This document shows positions 1 through 7,787 of a stretch of DNA of 45,413 bases, piece after piece. This DNA comes from Bacteroidota bacterium (GTDB taxonomy: Bacteria; Bacteroidota; Bacteroidia; Chitinophagales; Chitinophagaceae). The stretch covers positions 1 to 45,413 of the forward strand of contig JABDBX010000007.1 of NCBI GenBank assembly GCA_013288445.1, in the 5' to 3' direction. The position numbers were made by a program, and so were the translations under genes. The notes under the pieces are model-generated. The model saw only the letters and a list, made by a program, of their open reading frames with translations, made no database searches and was not told the DNA's origin. Within the stretch, counting starts at the first letter, position 1, and each line of letters starts with the position of its first letter.

Positions 1-2513
1 TTACAGTGATCTGCTTTTTTCTAAATATAGCTTTGCATGCCCAGCAATTGAGCAAATTGCCGGTTAAAACACCTGACAATAGCACCGCTAACCAGCCGGA
101 CAACATTTACAACATAAGGCAACAATATTTATTGCATGTATTGCACAACCCCACAGAAGAAAATGATAATGACGATGATAACGACCTGGCACGGTTTAAC
201 AGGTGGTTCAACGATGTAGAAGTGCGCTGCTACCCTACCGGCAACCTGCCGCGGCCAGACGCCCTGCTGACCGCCCAAAGAGACGCTCAAAAAACAACAA
301 AAAGCAGCGCGAGAACCACGAGTACCGGCACAGTTTGGCAGCCGGTTGGCCCAATGAAGATACCTATAAAAAATAATGGTATCGGCAGGGTAAACTGCAT
401 TATTATTGACCCGATCGACACAAATACCTTGTATATAGGCTCGGCGTGTGGCGGCGTGAATATCAGCCACGACCACGGCGCAACGTGGCATTCAAATACC
501 GACAATTTTCCGTCTTTAAGTATTGCCGACATTGCGGTAAACCCCATTCATACCGACACTATTTATGCAGCTACCGGCGATGGCTATGGCTACGAAGAAG
601 GCTACAACATTTTCTGGGGCGGCCTGTACTCTGCCGGCGTTATGATGAGCACCGACGGGGGCAACACCTGGAATACTACCGGCCTCAGCTATTTACAGTC
701 GGACAGGGAAGTCGTACAAAAGTTGCTGATAAACCCAATTCAACCCAATATATTGTTAGCTGCTACGCGCAATGGTATTTCCCGCACAACGGATGCAGGC
801 GCTACCTGGACAAGTGTTTATTCATTTGACCATGTTTACAGTATGGCATTCCGGCCGTTTTCTCCCGATACCATATATGCAATTACCAATTCTGATCTGA
901 TCGTATCTTATGATACCGGCGCCACCTGGAGCGTATTGAATACCGGTCTGAACCCGTCCGCCGACAGGGCCACACTTGGTGTTTCCAATGCGGCACCAAA
1001 CGCAGTATGGTTATTAGACTCCCACAACAATATGCAATGGTCGCACGATGCCGGAGTAACATTTACTACTACCTATGGCAGCCCTGGCGATTCCGCTTCC
1101 TTCTATGGTTATTACGACCGGGTTTTCGCAATATCTCCAACCGATTCAAATTATGCACTGGCATTTGGCGAATTTATGACCAAGACAAGCGATGGCGGTT
1201 TTGCGTGGTACGGGCTTAATCCGTCCCACAGCGTACATGTTGACAATCATGCGGTGGCTATTAACCCTCTCAACCCCTACACTATATATGCGGGAGACGA
1301 TGGCGGCATCAGCGTGACATATAACGGGGGCGCTAAATGGAAAAATCTTGCAAACGGGCTTATGATATCGCAGATATATCGCCTTGGAGTATCGCACCAG
1401 AACCCGTATTATATGATCTGTGGCTTGCAGGATAACGGCTCCCTTACTTTTGACGGCACCAACTGGACGGAGTGTACCGGTGGCGACGGAGAGGCCTGTG
1501 CCATACATCCATTTAATGACTACTTGCAAATATCATCATCGCAAAATGGCTATTTCTCCATGTCGTATAACCAGGGTGCGAGCTTTGGAGGGCTGACTAT
1601 TACTTCCGAGACCGGCAACTGGACATCACCTGTAGCATTCGACCCAATGAATCAGTCCGTTATCTATTTCGGTTACAAGAACATTTATGCCACTTATGAT
1701 GCGGGCTCTACATTTCACAACATCACTCATAGCACCCCATTCTCAGGAGGAGCCTACTCACTCGTTGTAGCACCATCAAACGACAGTGTGATCTATGCTG
1801 CCGATTATAGCCATATCATACGTTCTACAGACTTTGGCACCACCTGGACAGACGTTACCAGCGGCTTGCCGGCAGCCTCAGTAGCTATAACTAAGATAGC
1901 CGTTGATCCTTCAAATGCGCTACGGCTGTTTGTCACTTTCTCAGGCTATACCGCAGGCGAAAAACTATATTTGAGCAATGATGGCGGTGCCACCTGGGCC
2001 AACATAAGCAGCAATCTACCAAATATCCCGGCCGATTGTATTGCCGTTGACACCAGCACACCCGGCGCTCTGTTTGTTGGTACAGACCTCGGCGTTTATT
2101 ACACCGATTCATCAATGAGCGGATGGTCGATATATAGTACCGGCCTCCCTACTGTTATAGCAAATGACCTGGACATAAATTATGCAAATTACAAAGTGCG
2201 CGTAGCTACTTATGGACGCGGAATTTGGGAAAACAACATCGTAAAACCAATGCCTTCCGGGATCAAAACGATTCCTGCTTCGAGGTTTGCTTTACAGGTT
2301 TACCCCAACCCGACAAAAACTTCCTGGCGGCTGGCTTTCCCTAAACAAAAACCTGCCAACTATTCAGTGAAAGTAAGTGATGAAGGTGGCCGCACTGTGC
2401 TTAAACAGCAGAACGTGGACGTAATAGATGCATCCGGACTCGCAAGCGGCGTATATACCATCGAAATGGCAGACGGTGTTGCCACTTATACTGTTAAGGC
2501 AATAAAGGAGTAG
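1..2513 (+). CDS. Secreted sortilin/BNR-type beta-propeller protein with T9SS sorting domain (5'-partial)
   Basis: About 835 residues are visible. The body is a long run of BNR/sortilin-like blades, each with the pattern D-x-G-x-T-W (for example DHGATW, DGGNTW, DAGATW, DGGATW), as in VPS10/glycosyl-hydrolase-type beta-propellers. The last ~75 residues form a T9SS type A sorting domain, starting around FALQVYPNPT and ending in a strand-rich tail, so the protein is probably exported across the outer membrane and either anchored or released. The reading frame is open to the left edge. The first visible GTG (position 6) would give a short signal peptide without basic residues (ICFFLNIALHAQQ), so the true start most likely lies upstream of the window. 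The substrate or partner is unknown; an adhesin or an exo-enzyme are both possible. The DUF486 gene follows after 13 nt on the same strand. Confidence 0.85.
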   Translation, partial: TVICFFLNIALHAQQLSKLPVKTPDNSTANQPDNIYNIRQQYLLHVLHNPTEENDNDDDNDLARFNRWFNDVEVRCYPTGNLPRPDALLTAQRDAQKTTKSSARTTSTGTVWQPVGPMKIPIKNNGIGRVNCIIIDPIDTNTLYIGSACGGVNISHDHGATWHSNTDNFPSLSIADIAVNPIHTDTIYAATGDGYGYEEGYNIFWGGLYSAGVMMSTDGGNTWNTTGLSYLQSDREVVQKLLINPIQPNILLAATRNGISRTTDAGATWTSVYSFDHVYSMAFRPFSPDTIYAITNSDLIVSYDTGATWSVLNTGLNPSADRATLGVSNAAPNAVWLLDSHNNMQWSHDAGVTFTTTYGSPGDSASFYGYYDRVFAISPTDSNYALAFGEFMTKTSDGGFAWYGLNPSHSVHVDNHAVAINPLNPYTIYAGDDGGISVTYNGGAKWKNLANGLMISQIYRLGVSHQNPYYMICGLQDNGSLTFDGTNWTECTGGDGEACAIHPFNDYLQISSSQNGYFSMSYNQGASFGGLTITSETGNWTSPVAFDPMNQSVIYFGYKNIYATYDAGSTFHNITHSTPFSGGAYSLVVAPSNDSVIYAADYSHIIRSTDFGTTWTDVTSGLPAASVAITKIAVDPSNALRLFVTFSGYTAGEKLYLSNDGGATWANISSNLPNIPADCIAVDTSTPGALFVGTDLGVYYTDSSMSGWSIYSTGLPTVIANDLDINYANYKVRVATYGRGIWENNIVKPMPSGIKTIPASRFALQVYPNPTKTSWRLAFPKQKPANYSVKVSDEGGRTVLKQQNVDVIDASGLASGVYTIEMADGVATYTVKAIKE

Positions 2514-2526
2514 CGCGAAATACCTA

Positions 2527-2901
2527 ATGGATATGAAAGCAATAACAACGATCATCTTCTTAGTTATATCGAACACTTTTATGACTTTTGCCTGGTATGG
2601 CCACCTGAAATTTAAAGATATGTCGTGGGGCAAAGACCTGGGGCTATTCTCCATAATTCTTATCAGTTGGGGACTGGCCTTTTTTGAATACCTTTTCCAG
2701 GTACCTGCAAACCGCATCGGATTTAAAGATGACGGCGGCCCATTTACGCTGGTACAGTTAAAAACTATACAGGAAGCGATTACGCTGGTGATCTTTTCAC
2801 TGTTTTCAATTGTCGTTTTTAAACAGAAACTGGAGTGGAACCACATCGTGGGTTTCTGCCTGATGGTAGCGGCTGTGTTTGTAATTTTCAAGAAATGGTG
2901 A
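2527..2901 (+). CDS. DUF486 (DMT-superfamily) small membrane protein
   Basis: This 124-residue protein has four predicted hydrophobic helices (around residues 5-25, 38-57, 77-97 and 103-121) and matches the DUF486 family by its motifs near the N-terminus (FMTFAWYGHLKF) and middle (SWGLAFFEYLFQVPANR). DUF486 proteins are short relatives of the drug/metabolite transporter superfamily with no assigned substrate. The length is usual for the family. It starts 13 nt after the preceding T9SS protein, so it may be co-transcribed, but no functional link is evident. Confidence 0.85.
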   Translation: MDMKAITTIIFLVISNTFMTFAWYGHLKFKDMSWGKDLGLFSIILISWGLAFFEYLFQVPANRIGFKDDGGPFTLVQLKTIQEAITLVIFSLFSIVVFKQKLEWNHIVGFCLMVAAVFVIFKKW

Positions 2902-2951
2902 GAATTAACAAAACACGCTACTAAAAGAAAGTAAATTGCGTTAGTATGGTA

Positions 2952-3311
2952 ATGAGAAGGTTCATAGTTATAGCAATCGCCGTGTGTGTTGCTTCCTGCT
3001 CCAAAAACAACACCATACCGCCTGTTTCAGGTACCATTAATGGAGTGCCTGCAATAACCCTCTATGGCAGCAGCAACCAACCAGCCGATTATCTGTTTCT
3101 GAGCTCGGTAGCCACAGACAAAGAGCTTTCTTACAACGGCCGTGTTTACCCTTATCTTTACCTCACAACTTCCGATACTGAGCTATTTGTAATGAGTGCA
3201 AACAGGGCATTGGTGAAAGGCTCTTTGGTCACAACTGGCACAATAACTGTATTTACTATCGATACTTCTTATACCCCTACTTTCGGGAGTACAAAATACA
3301 CTTCGAGGTAG
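2952..3311 (+). CDS. Small lipoprotein, unknown function
   Basis: This is a ~119-residue protein with a lipoprotein signal peptide: MRRF followed by a hydrophobic stretch ending in the lipobox VASC, then SKNN. ATG codons at 2946 and 2952 are both possible; 2952 puts the basic residues directly at the N-terminus. The mature part is serine/threonine-rich and beta-strand-like, without a family I recognise. It is probably tethered to a membrane by the lipidated cysteine. It is followed by the convergent OmpA-family gene. Confidence 0.65.
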   Translation: MRRFIVIAIAVCVASCSKNNTIPPVSGTINGVPAITLYGSSNQPADYLFLSSVATDKELSYNGRVYPYLYLTTSDTELFVMSANRALVKGSLVTTGTITVFTIDTSYTPTFGSTKYTSR

Positions 3312-3344
3312 TTTTTTTCAATACGCATTGTGTCTTGAGCGCAC

Positions 3345-3378
3345 AAAAAAACCGGGCTCCGTTCTTAGCGAAACCCGG
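3345..3378 (-). terminator. Rho-independent terminator of the OmpA-family gene
   Basis: On the minus strand a 7-bp GC-rich stem (arms 3372-3378 and 3352-3358, one G-U pair) is followed by seven T residues (3345-3351). It lies 23 nt past the stop codon of the OmpA-family gene. Confidence 0.85.
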
Positions 3379-3400
3379 CCGATCAATATCAATTGATAAA

Positions 3401-4252
3401 TTAGTTATTCGGTTTTTCCAACAGCTTGAAGAACTGGTCGAGCTGGGGTATTATCACAATTCTTGTTCTCCTGTTAGCGGCCTGTCCCTCTTTAGTGTCA
3501 TTAGAAGCCACAGGTACATATTCCCCCCTACCGGCAGCCGTCATACGCCCCGGTGGCACATGGTATTTATCCTGTAAAATACGCACTACCGATGTGGCAC
3601 GTTTTACGCTAAGGTCCCAGTTGTCTTCCAGTACGCCGCGCTCAAAATGCACATTATCGGTATGTCCCTCAACAAGGAATTCTATATCAGGCCTGCTTGT
3701 TAGCACCATGGCCACCTTTCCAAGCACTTCAGCAGCCTGGTCTGTAACGTCGTAGCTTCCGCTTTTGAACAGCATCTTGTCTGATATGTCCACATATACT
3801 ACACCTTTTTCAACCTTGATATTGATGTCTTTATCATCAAGGTTCCCAACAGCGCTCTTAAGGTTTATTACCAACGCCATGTTCATAGAATCCTTACGGT
3901 TCATAGCCGTTTGCAGATCCTTGATGTAAGCATCTTTCACGCCTATGTTATCCAGCGACTTCTTAATGCTCTCTGCTTGCGTACCTGTGATAATGGACAT
4001 ATCTTTCATCTGCCCAAGTATCTGGTTATTGTTGGTTTTGAAAAATGCCAGTTGGTCCTCAAGGGCCTGTATCCTTGCCTTGTCAGCCGAACGTTGTTCC
4101 CGGCAATTATTGTAGTCGGTCTGTAATACGGTATAAGTGCTATCCAACCTGTGGTTAGCCTTTGCACAATCTGCCAATTTTTTCTTTGATACCACGCAGG
4201 AGAACATCATCATAGATGATAATCCCACTAAAGCAACATAACTTAGTTTCAT
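3401..4252 (-). CDS. OmpA-family peptidoglycan-binding lipoprotein
   Basis: This 283-residue protein has a lipoprotein signal (hydrophobic core ending MMMFSC, Cys19), a central coiled-coil-like region (roughly residues 30-120) and a C-terminal OmpA domain. The domain shows the diagnostic stretch VEGHTDN, then NWDLSVKRATSVVRIL, and AANRRTRIVI near the end. OmpA domains bind diaminopimelate of peptidoglycan, so the protein probably links the outer membrane to the cell wall. A TAnnTTTG box lies 87 nt upstream and a clear terminator lies downstream, suggesting a monocistronic unit. Confidence 0.9.
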   Translation of the reverse strand: MKLSYVALVGLSSMMMFSCVVSKKKLADCAKANHRLDSTYTVLQTDYNNCREQRSADKARIQALEDQLAFFKTNNNQILGQMKDMSIITGTQAESIKKSLDNIGVKDAYIKDLQTAMNRKDSMNMALVINLKSAVGNLDDKDINIKVEKGVVYVDISDKMLFKSGSYDVTDQAAEVLGKVAMVLTSRPDIEFLVEGHTDNVHFERGVLEDNWDLSVKRATSVVRILQDKYHVPPGRMTAAGRGEYVPVASNDTKEGQAANRRTRIVIIPQLDQFFKLLEKPNN

Positions 4253-4338
4253 AAAAAGTTTTTGATGAAGAATGAATGAAAAAGTGACGAACCGTGCAAT
4301 AAATTGTGATTGTCTGTCAGCTATTTCCTGATTTTTGG

Positions 4339-4346
4339 CAAAGTTA
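4339..4346 (-). promoter_or_regulatory. Bacteroidota -7 box (TAACTTTG) for the OmpA-family gene
   Basis: The minus strand reads TAACTTTG, a full match to TAnnTTTG. No clear TTTG -33 box is present at the expected distance. It implies a leader of roughly 80 nt. Confidence 0.45.
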
Positions 4347-4534
4347 TCTTTCCTATCCTTAATAACGCGTTAAGAAAAATAAAATTGCATAAAATGTGGA
4401 AAAATAAGATTGCTGCAATAGGTCATCACTGACATTTTTTCCAAAATGCCGATAAAATTAAACGGGGCCTTTGCCAAAATTTCAATGAAAAAACTTTGGC
4501 ATATCCTTTGTGTGCGTGGGTGCAAAAAACCTTT

Positions 4535-5044
4535 ATGGAACAACCCACACAAAACAACATTCTTGATGACAGGCGCATAAAGCTCTTGAACTTCCTGCTG
4601 CAAAAACACTATATACCAGAGCACGATGAATTTAACCTGGAGGATATAATTGCTAAAATCCCTCCGGAAGCCTATAAAAACCTTTTTGGAAAGAACCCAG
4701 AGTTTGAGCAACTATGGCAACATGTGGACATGCCAAAGTCGCTCACTAATTTTTTGTTAGAGAATGGCCTTGCCAGACAAAAAGGCGAAAACCTGCAATT
4801 GACCGTTGCACGGGGCCGCGACCTGCAGAGGCAAGGGAGTTATGGTAAGTTGCTGGAAGATGAAAGATATATTACCAGTGAAGCACGGCGCGTGAACGAA
4901 CTGGAGCTGGAAGCAGACCGGACAGCACACAGGCAATATAAGATCAATGTCCTTATTGCTTTCGGCACAAGCATTGCCGCCCTATACTATTTGTTAGAAA
5001 TTCTGGATGGTTTTTTTGGATTCTATTCTTTTCATCATCATTAA
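4535..5044 (+). CDS. Hypothetical tail-anchored protein
   Basis: This protein has about 169 residues from the ATG at 4535; an upstream in-frame TTG at 4496 is less likely. The N-terminal two thirds are soluble and charged, resembling a small helical or winged-helix-like domain (around KLLNFLLQKHYIPEHDEF and MPKSLTNFLLENGLARQKG). A charged helix (residues ~115-140) leads into one C-terminal membrane helix (INVLIAFGTSIAALYYLLEI) and a short tail ending in three histidines. I do not recognise a named family. The start region of the DUF4010 gene follows with about 40 nt between the stop and its ATG, so the two may be co-transcribed. Confidence 0.75.
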   Translation: MEQPTQNNILDDRRIKLLNFLLQKHYIPEHDEFNLEDIIAKIPPEAYKNLFGKNPEFEQLWQHVDMPKSLTNFLLENGLARQKGENLQLTVARGRDLQRQGSYGKLLEDERYITSEARRVNELELEADRTAHRQYKINVLIAFGTSIAALYYLLEILDGFFGFYSFHHH

Positions 5045-5084
5045 ATGCGATATTTGGATCAGAATCAATCATCATCCCCGATTT

Positions 5085-6359
5085 ATGAACCAGATAATTC
5101 CTGATATAGGGGCGTGTGTGACGCAGCTACTGATAAGCGTTGGCTTTGCATTCCTGATAGGGATGGAGATATACACAAAAACACCCGAGGAGTCGCGGCC
5201 TTACCTGTTTGGTACCGAACGCACATTTGCGTTCCTTGCACTTTTAGGCTTTGTTTTACTCCGGTCAGAAAACCTTGTGCCGCATATATTTGTTGCCGGC
5301 TTTGTCAGCATTACCTTCCTGCTGCTGGTATATTATTTTCAGAAGGTACGCAACAGCGACAATCACGGCATCACTATTATTATCCTTGCTCTCCTTATTT
5401 ATGCCTTCCCGCTTATCCTCCAGCAATTTCCGCTTTGGTTTTCGCTGCTCATCATTACCATAGTCATGACCCTGGTAGAGGTGAAAGACAGGGTGAAGGA
5501 ATTTCTGAAGAAGGTATATACTGATGATTTCATTACGCTTGCCAAGTTTGTTTTTCTCTCCGGCGTCATTCTCCCACTTGTACCCGACAAGGAAATAATA
5601 CCAGACATACCGGTTTCGCCTTACAAGCTATGGCTGGCCATTGTGGTCATATCTTCTATCTCCTACCTCAGCTACATCCTGAAAAAGTACGTTTTCCCCA
5701 ATGCCGGGCTAATACTAACCGGAATACTTGGTGGCCTGTACAGCAGCACAGCAACAACATTTATAATTGCCAAAAAAAGTAAAGAGAAAACAGATGCACC
5801 AGCTCATTATGCCGCAGCAATACTTGCAGCTACCTCATTAATGTTCCTGCGGGTCTTTATCCTGGTTGCCATATTCAACCCCACACTAAGCATTCATCTG
5901 CTACCCTATTTTCTTATACTTATTGCAGCAAGCACCATCGTTACATTTTTTATATACCGGTCGGCGGCTGATAAACCCGTAGCAGTATCAAACGAGCCGG
6001 TGATGCATCAAAATCCGTTGGAGTTACGTGTTGCGCTTGTATTTGGCGTATTGTACGTGGTATTCTCACTGCTCACTAAGTACATCATGCAGTATTACGG
6101 CCACGGCGGCCTTAGTGTACTTTCCCTGATAGTGGGTGTCACAGACATTGACCCATTCCTGTTGAATATGTTCCAGGGCAAGTATGCCGACATAACTATA
6201 GCTATGATCTCGGTAGCTACGTTCCAGGCTATAGCCAGTAACAACATACTTAAAATGGCTTACGCCCTAACCCTTGGCGACAAGGGCATCAGGAAGTACA
6301 TAGTGATCGGATTTTCGATAATAATAGCGGTGAATGTGGCGATGGCGTTTTTAGTGTAA
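5085..6359 (+). CDS. DUF4010 / MgtC-SapB-like integral membrane protein
   Basis: This ~424-residue protein has roughly 11-12 hydrophobic helices. The N-terminal ~150 residues resemble MgtC/SapB (LLISVGFAFLIGMEI, then FGTERTFAFLALLGF). The remainder has the DUF4010 features GLILTGILGGLYSSTATT and, near the C-terminus, SVLSLIVGVTDIDPFLLNM. The start was chosen at the ATG at 5085, because it places the first residues (MNQIIPD) just before the conserved first helix; an in-frame ATG at 5007 overlaps the upstream gene. The function is uncertain; MgtC relatives are linked to Mg2+ stress and phosphate homeostasis. Its stop is 7 nt from the stop of the convergent PLP-enzyme gene. Confidence 0.85.
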   Translation: MNQIIPDIGACVTQLLISVGFAFLIGMEIYTKTPEESRPYLFGTERTFAFLALLGFVLLRSENLVPHIFVAGFVSITFLLLVYYFQKVRNSDNHGITIIILALLIYAFPLILQQFPLWFSLLIITIVMTLVEVKDRVKEFLKKVYTDDFITLAKFVFLSGVILPLVPDKEIIPDIPVSPYKLWLAIVVISSISYLSYILKKYVFPNAGLILTGILGGLYSSTATTFIIAKKSKEKTDAPAHYAAAILAATSLMFLRVFILVAIFNPTLSIHLLPYFLILIAASTIVTFFIYRSAADKPVAVSNEPVMHQNPLELRVALVFGVLYVVFSLLTKYIMQYYGHGGLSVLSLIVGVTDIDPFLLNMFQGKYADITIAMISVATFQAIASNNILKMAYALTLGDKGIRKYIVIGFSIIIAVNVAMAFLV

Positions 6360-6366
6360 ACTTTGG

Positions 6367-7644
6367 CTACACCTCTTTCTTTACCATATCCATCAGCTTA
6401 TCCACTTCTCCTGTATTGTTGTAAATATGTGTGGATACCCTCAGGCAATTGATCCCGTTTTCCGGCACCATGCGTATGCGTATCTTATTTTCGGCGCAGG
6501 TGTTGTAAAACTTGCTGTAGTCCACACCCTTTATCCTGAAACCATTCACGGCGCAACGGGAGCGCTCTTCGGTAGGCGTAAGTAATTCTACTTTATCACC
6601 AAATTCGAGTAGCCTGTCCTGCGTATATTTACCGAGATACTTTATGCGGTTATGGATATTGGCCTGGCCTATTGTTTCTATAAAATCTATTGCTGCATTC
6701 ACCGCAGCAAATAGACCGTTGGCCTGTGTGCCGCCAAAGTACCTGTGGGCGCTCGGTGCATATCCCTTCGTTGTTACGGGATCGGTCATCAGGTCCCACT
6801 TGCCATCGTCAGTTCCTCCGCCTGAATAAAAGGCTTGCAATGTATCCTGGAATTCCTTACGAACGTAGAGGAAGCCCGTCCCTTTCGGTCCCAGCATCCA
6901 TTTGTGGCAGCAGCTTGCATAGGTATCGCAGCCCATATCGTGCAGGTCCAGGTGCATCATGCCAGCGCCGTGAGCGCCGTCTATGAGGGAATACAAGCCC
7001 TTATCTTTCGCCAACTGGCATATTTCCTTCACCGGCAATACCTGCCCCTGTGTACATGGCAAGTGTGGTGTGGCAATAACCCTAGTATTACTATTAATAA
7101 GCGAAGATATCCTGTTCAGCGTTTCGTGCGCGGTAGATGCGGGAGTGTATTTTTTAATTACAATGCCATGTACTTTCTGCCTGTTCATCCAGGGCAGTGC
7201 ATTGCCCACATGCTCATGGGTGGTTACGATCACTTCGTCGCCCTTTTTCAATGGCACACCCCAGCACGCTATATTTATTCCTTCGGTCACATTATGGGTC
7301 AGCGCTATTTCGTCATGGTCTGCGCCCACAAATTTGGCTATCTTCGGTGGTGTATTATCGTAGCCGCCGTAGTTGCCATACATATCGGCATCCATTTGTG
7401 AGGTGCGCATGGCGTCAATCACCGGGTATGGCGATGGGCCGAAGGTGCCATTATTCAAGTACGTCCAGTCTTTGGTGAGCGGAAAAAGTTGCCGTACCGT
7501 TTTCCAGTAGGCTTCATCATCCGGCTCAATCGTCTTGCCATCGCTTTTAATATGGTGCTTGGCGGCAATTGCCTGCAACTCGGTCATAGTTAGGGCCGCC
7601 AATACAGATGCCGACCTTAGGAAACCCCTGCGACTGAAATTCAT
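6367..7644 (-). CDS. Tat-exported class V aminotransferase-fold PLP enzyme
   Basis: This 425-residue protein has a twin-arginine signal (SRRGFLRSA, then a hydrophobic stretch to about residue 28), implying export of the folded PLP holoenzyme to the periplasm. The rest is a class V aminotransferase/cysteine-desulfurase fold similar to isopenicillin-N epimerase-like proteins. Visible features are the substrate/PLP segment LNNGTFGPSP (64-73), the PLP-contacting IDGAHGAG (D222) and the Schiff-base lysine in CCHKWMLGPKGTG (K248). The exact substrate cannot be read from the sequence; epimerase, lyase or desulfurase activity are all possible. It converges on the DUF4010 gene and is divergent from the SNF2 gene. 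Confidence 0.88.
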   Translation of the reverse strand: MNFSRRGFLRSASVLAALTMTELQAIAAKHHIKSDGKTIEPDDEAYWKTVRQLFPLTKDWTYLNNGTFGPSPYPVIDAMRTSQMDADMYGNYGGYDNTPPKIAKFVGADHDEIALTHNVTEGINIACWGVPLKKGDEVIVTTHEHVGNALPWMNRQKVHGIVIKKYTPASTAHETLNRISSLINSNTRVIATPHLPCTQGQVLPVKEICQLAKDKGLYSLIDGAHGAGMMHLDLHDMGCDTYASCCHKWMLGPKGTGFLYVRKEFQDTLQAFYSGGGTDDGKWDLMTDPVTTKGYAPSAHRYFGGTQANGLFAAVNAAIDFIETIGQANIHNRIKYLGKYTQDRLLEFGDKVELLTPTEERSRCAVNGFRIKGVDYSKFYNTCAENKIRIRMVPENGINCLRVSTHIYNNTGEVDKLMDMVKKEV

Positions 7645-7787
7645 AATTCAAACATTTAGGTAGCTTAAATATACAAAAAACAATAACAAACAAGTATCCG
7701 CAGCAAAAAATTATTCTCAGTTCTGTGGATTAATAATTTGCCGTAAATTCTGTTTTCATTCTATTTTTACGGCTCATACATTCGTCT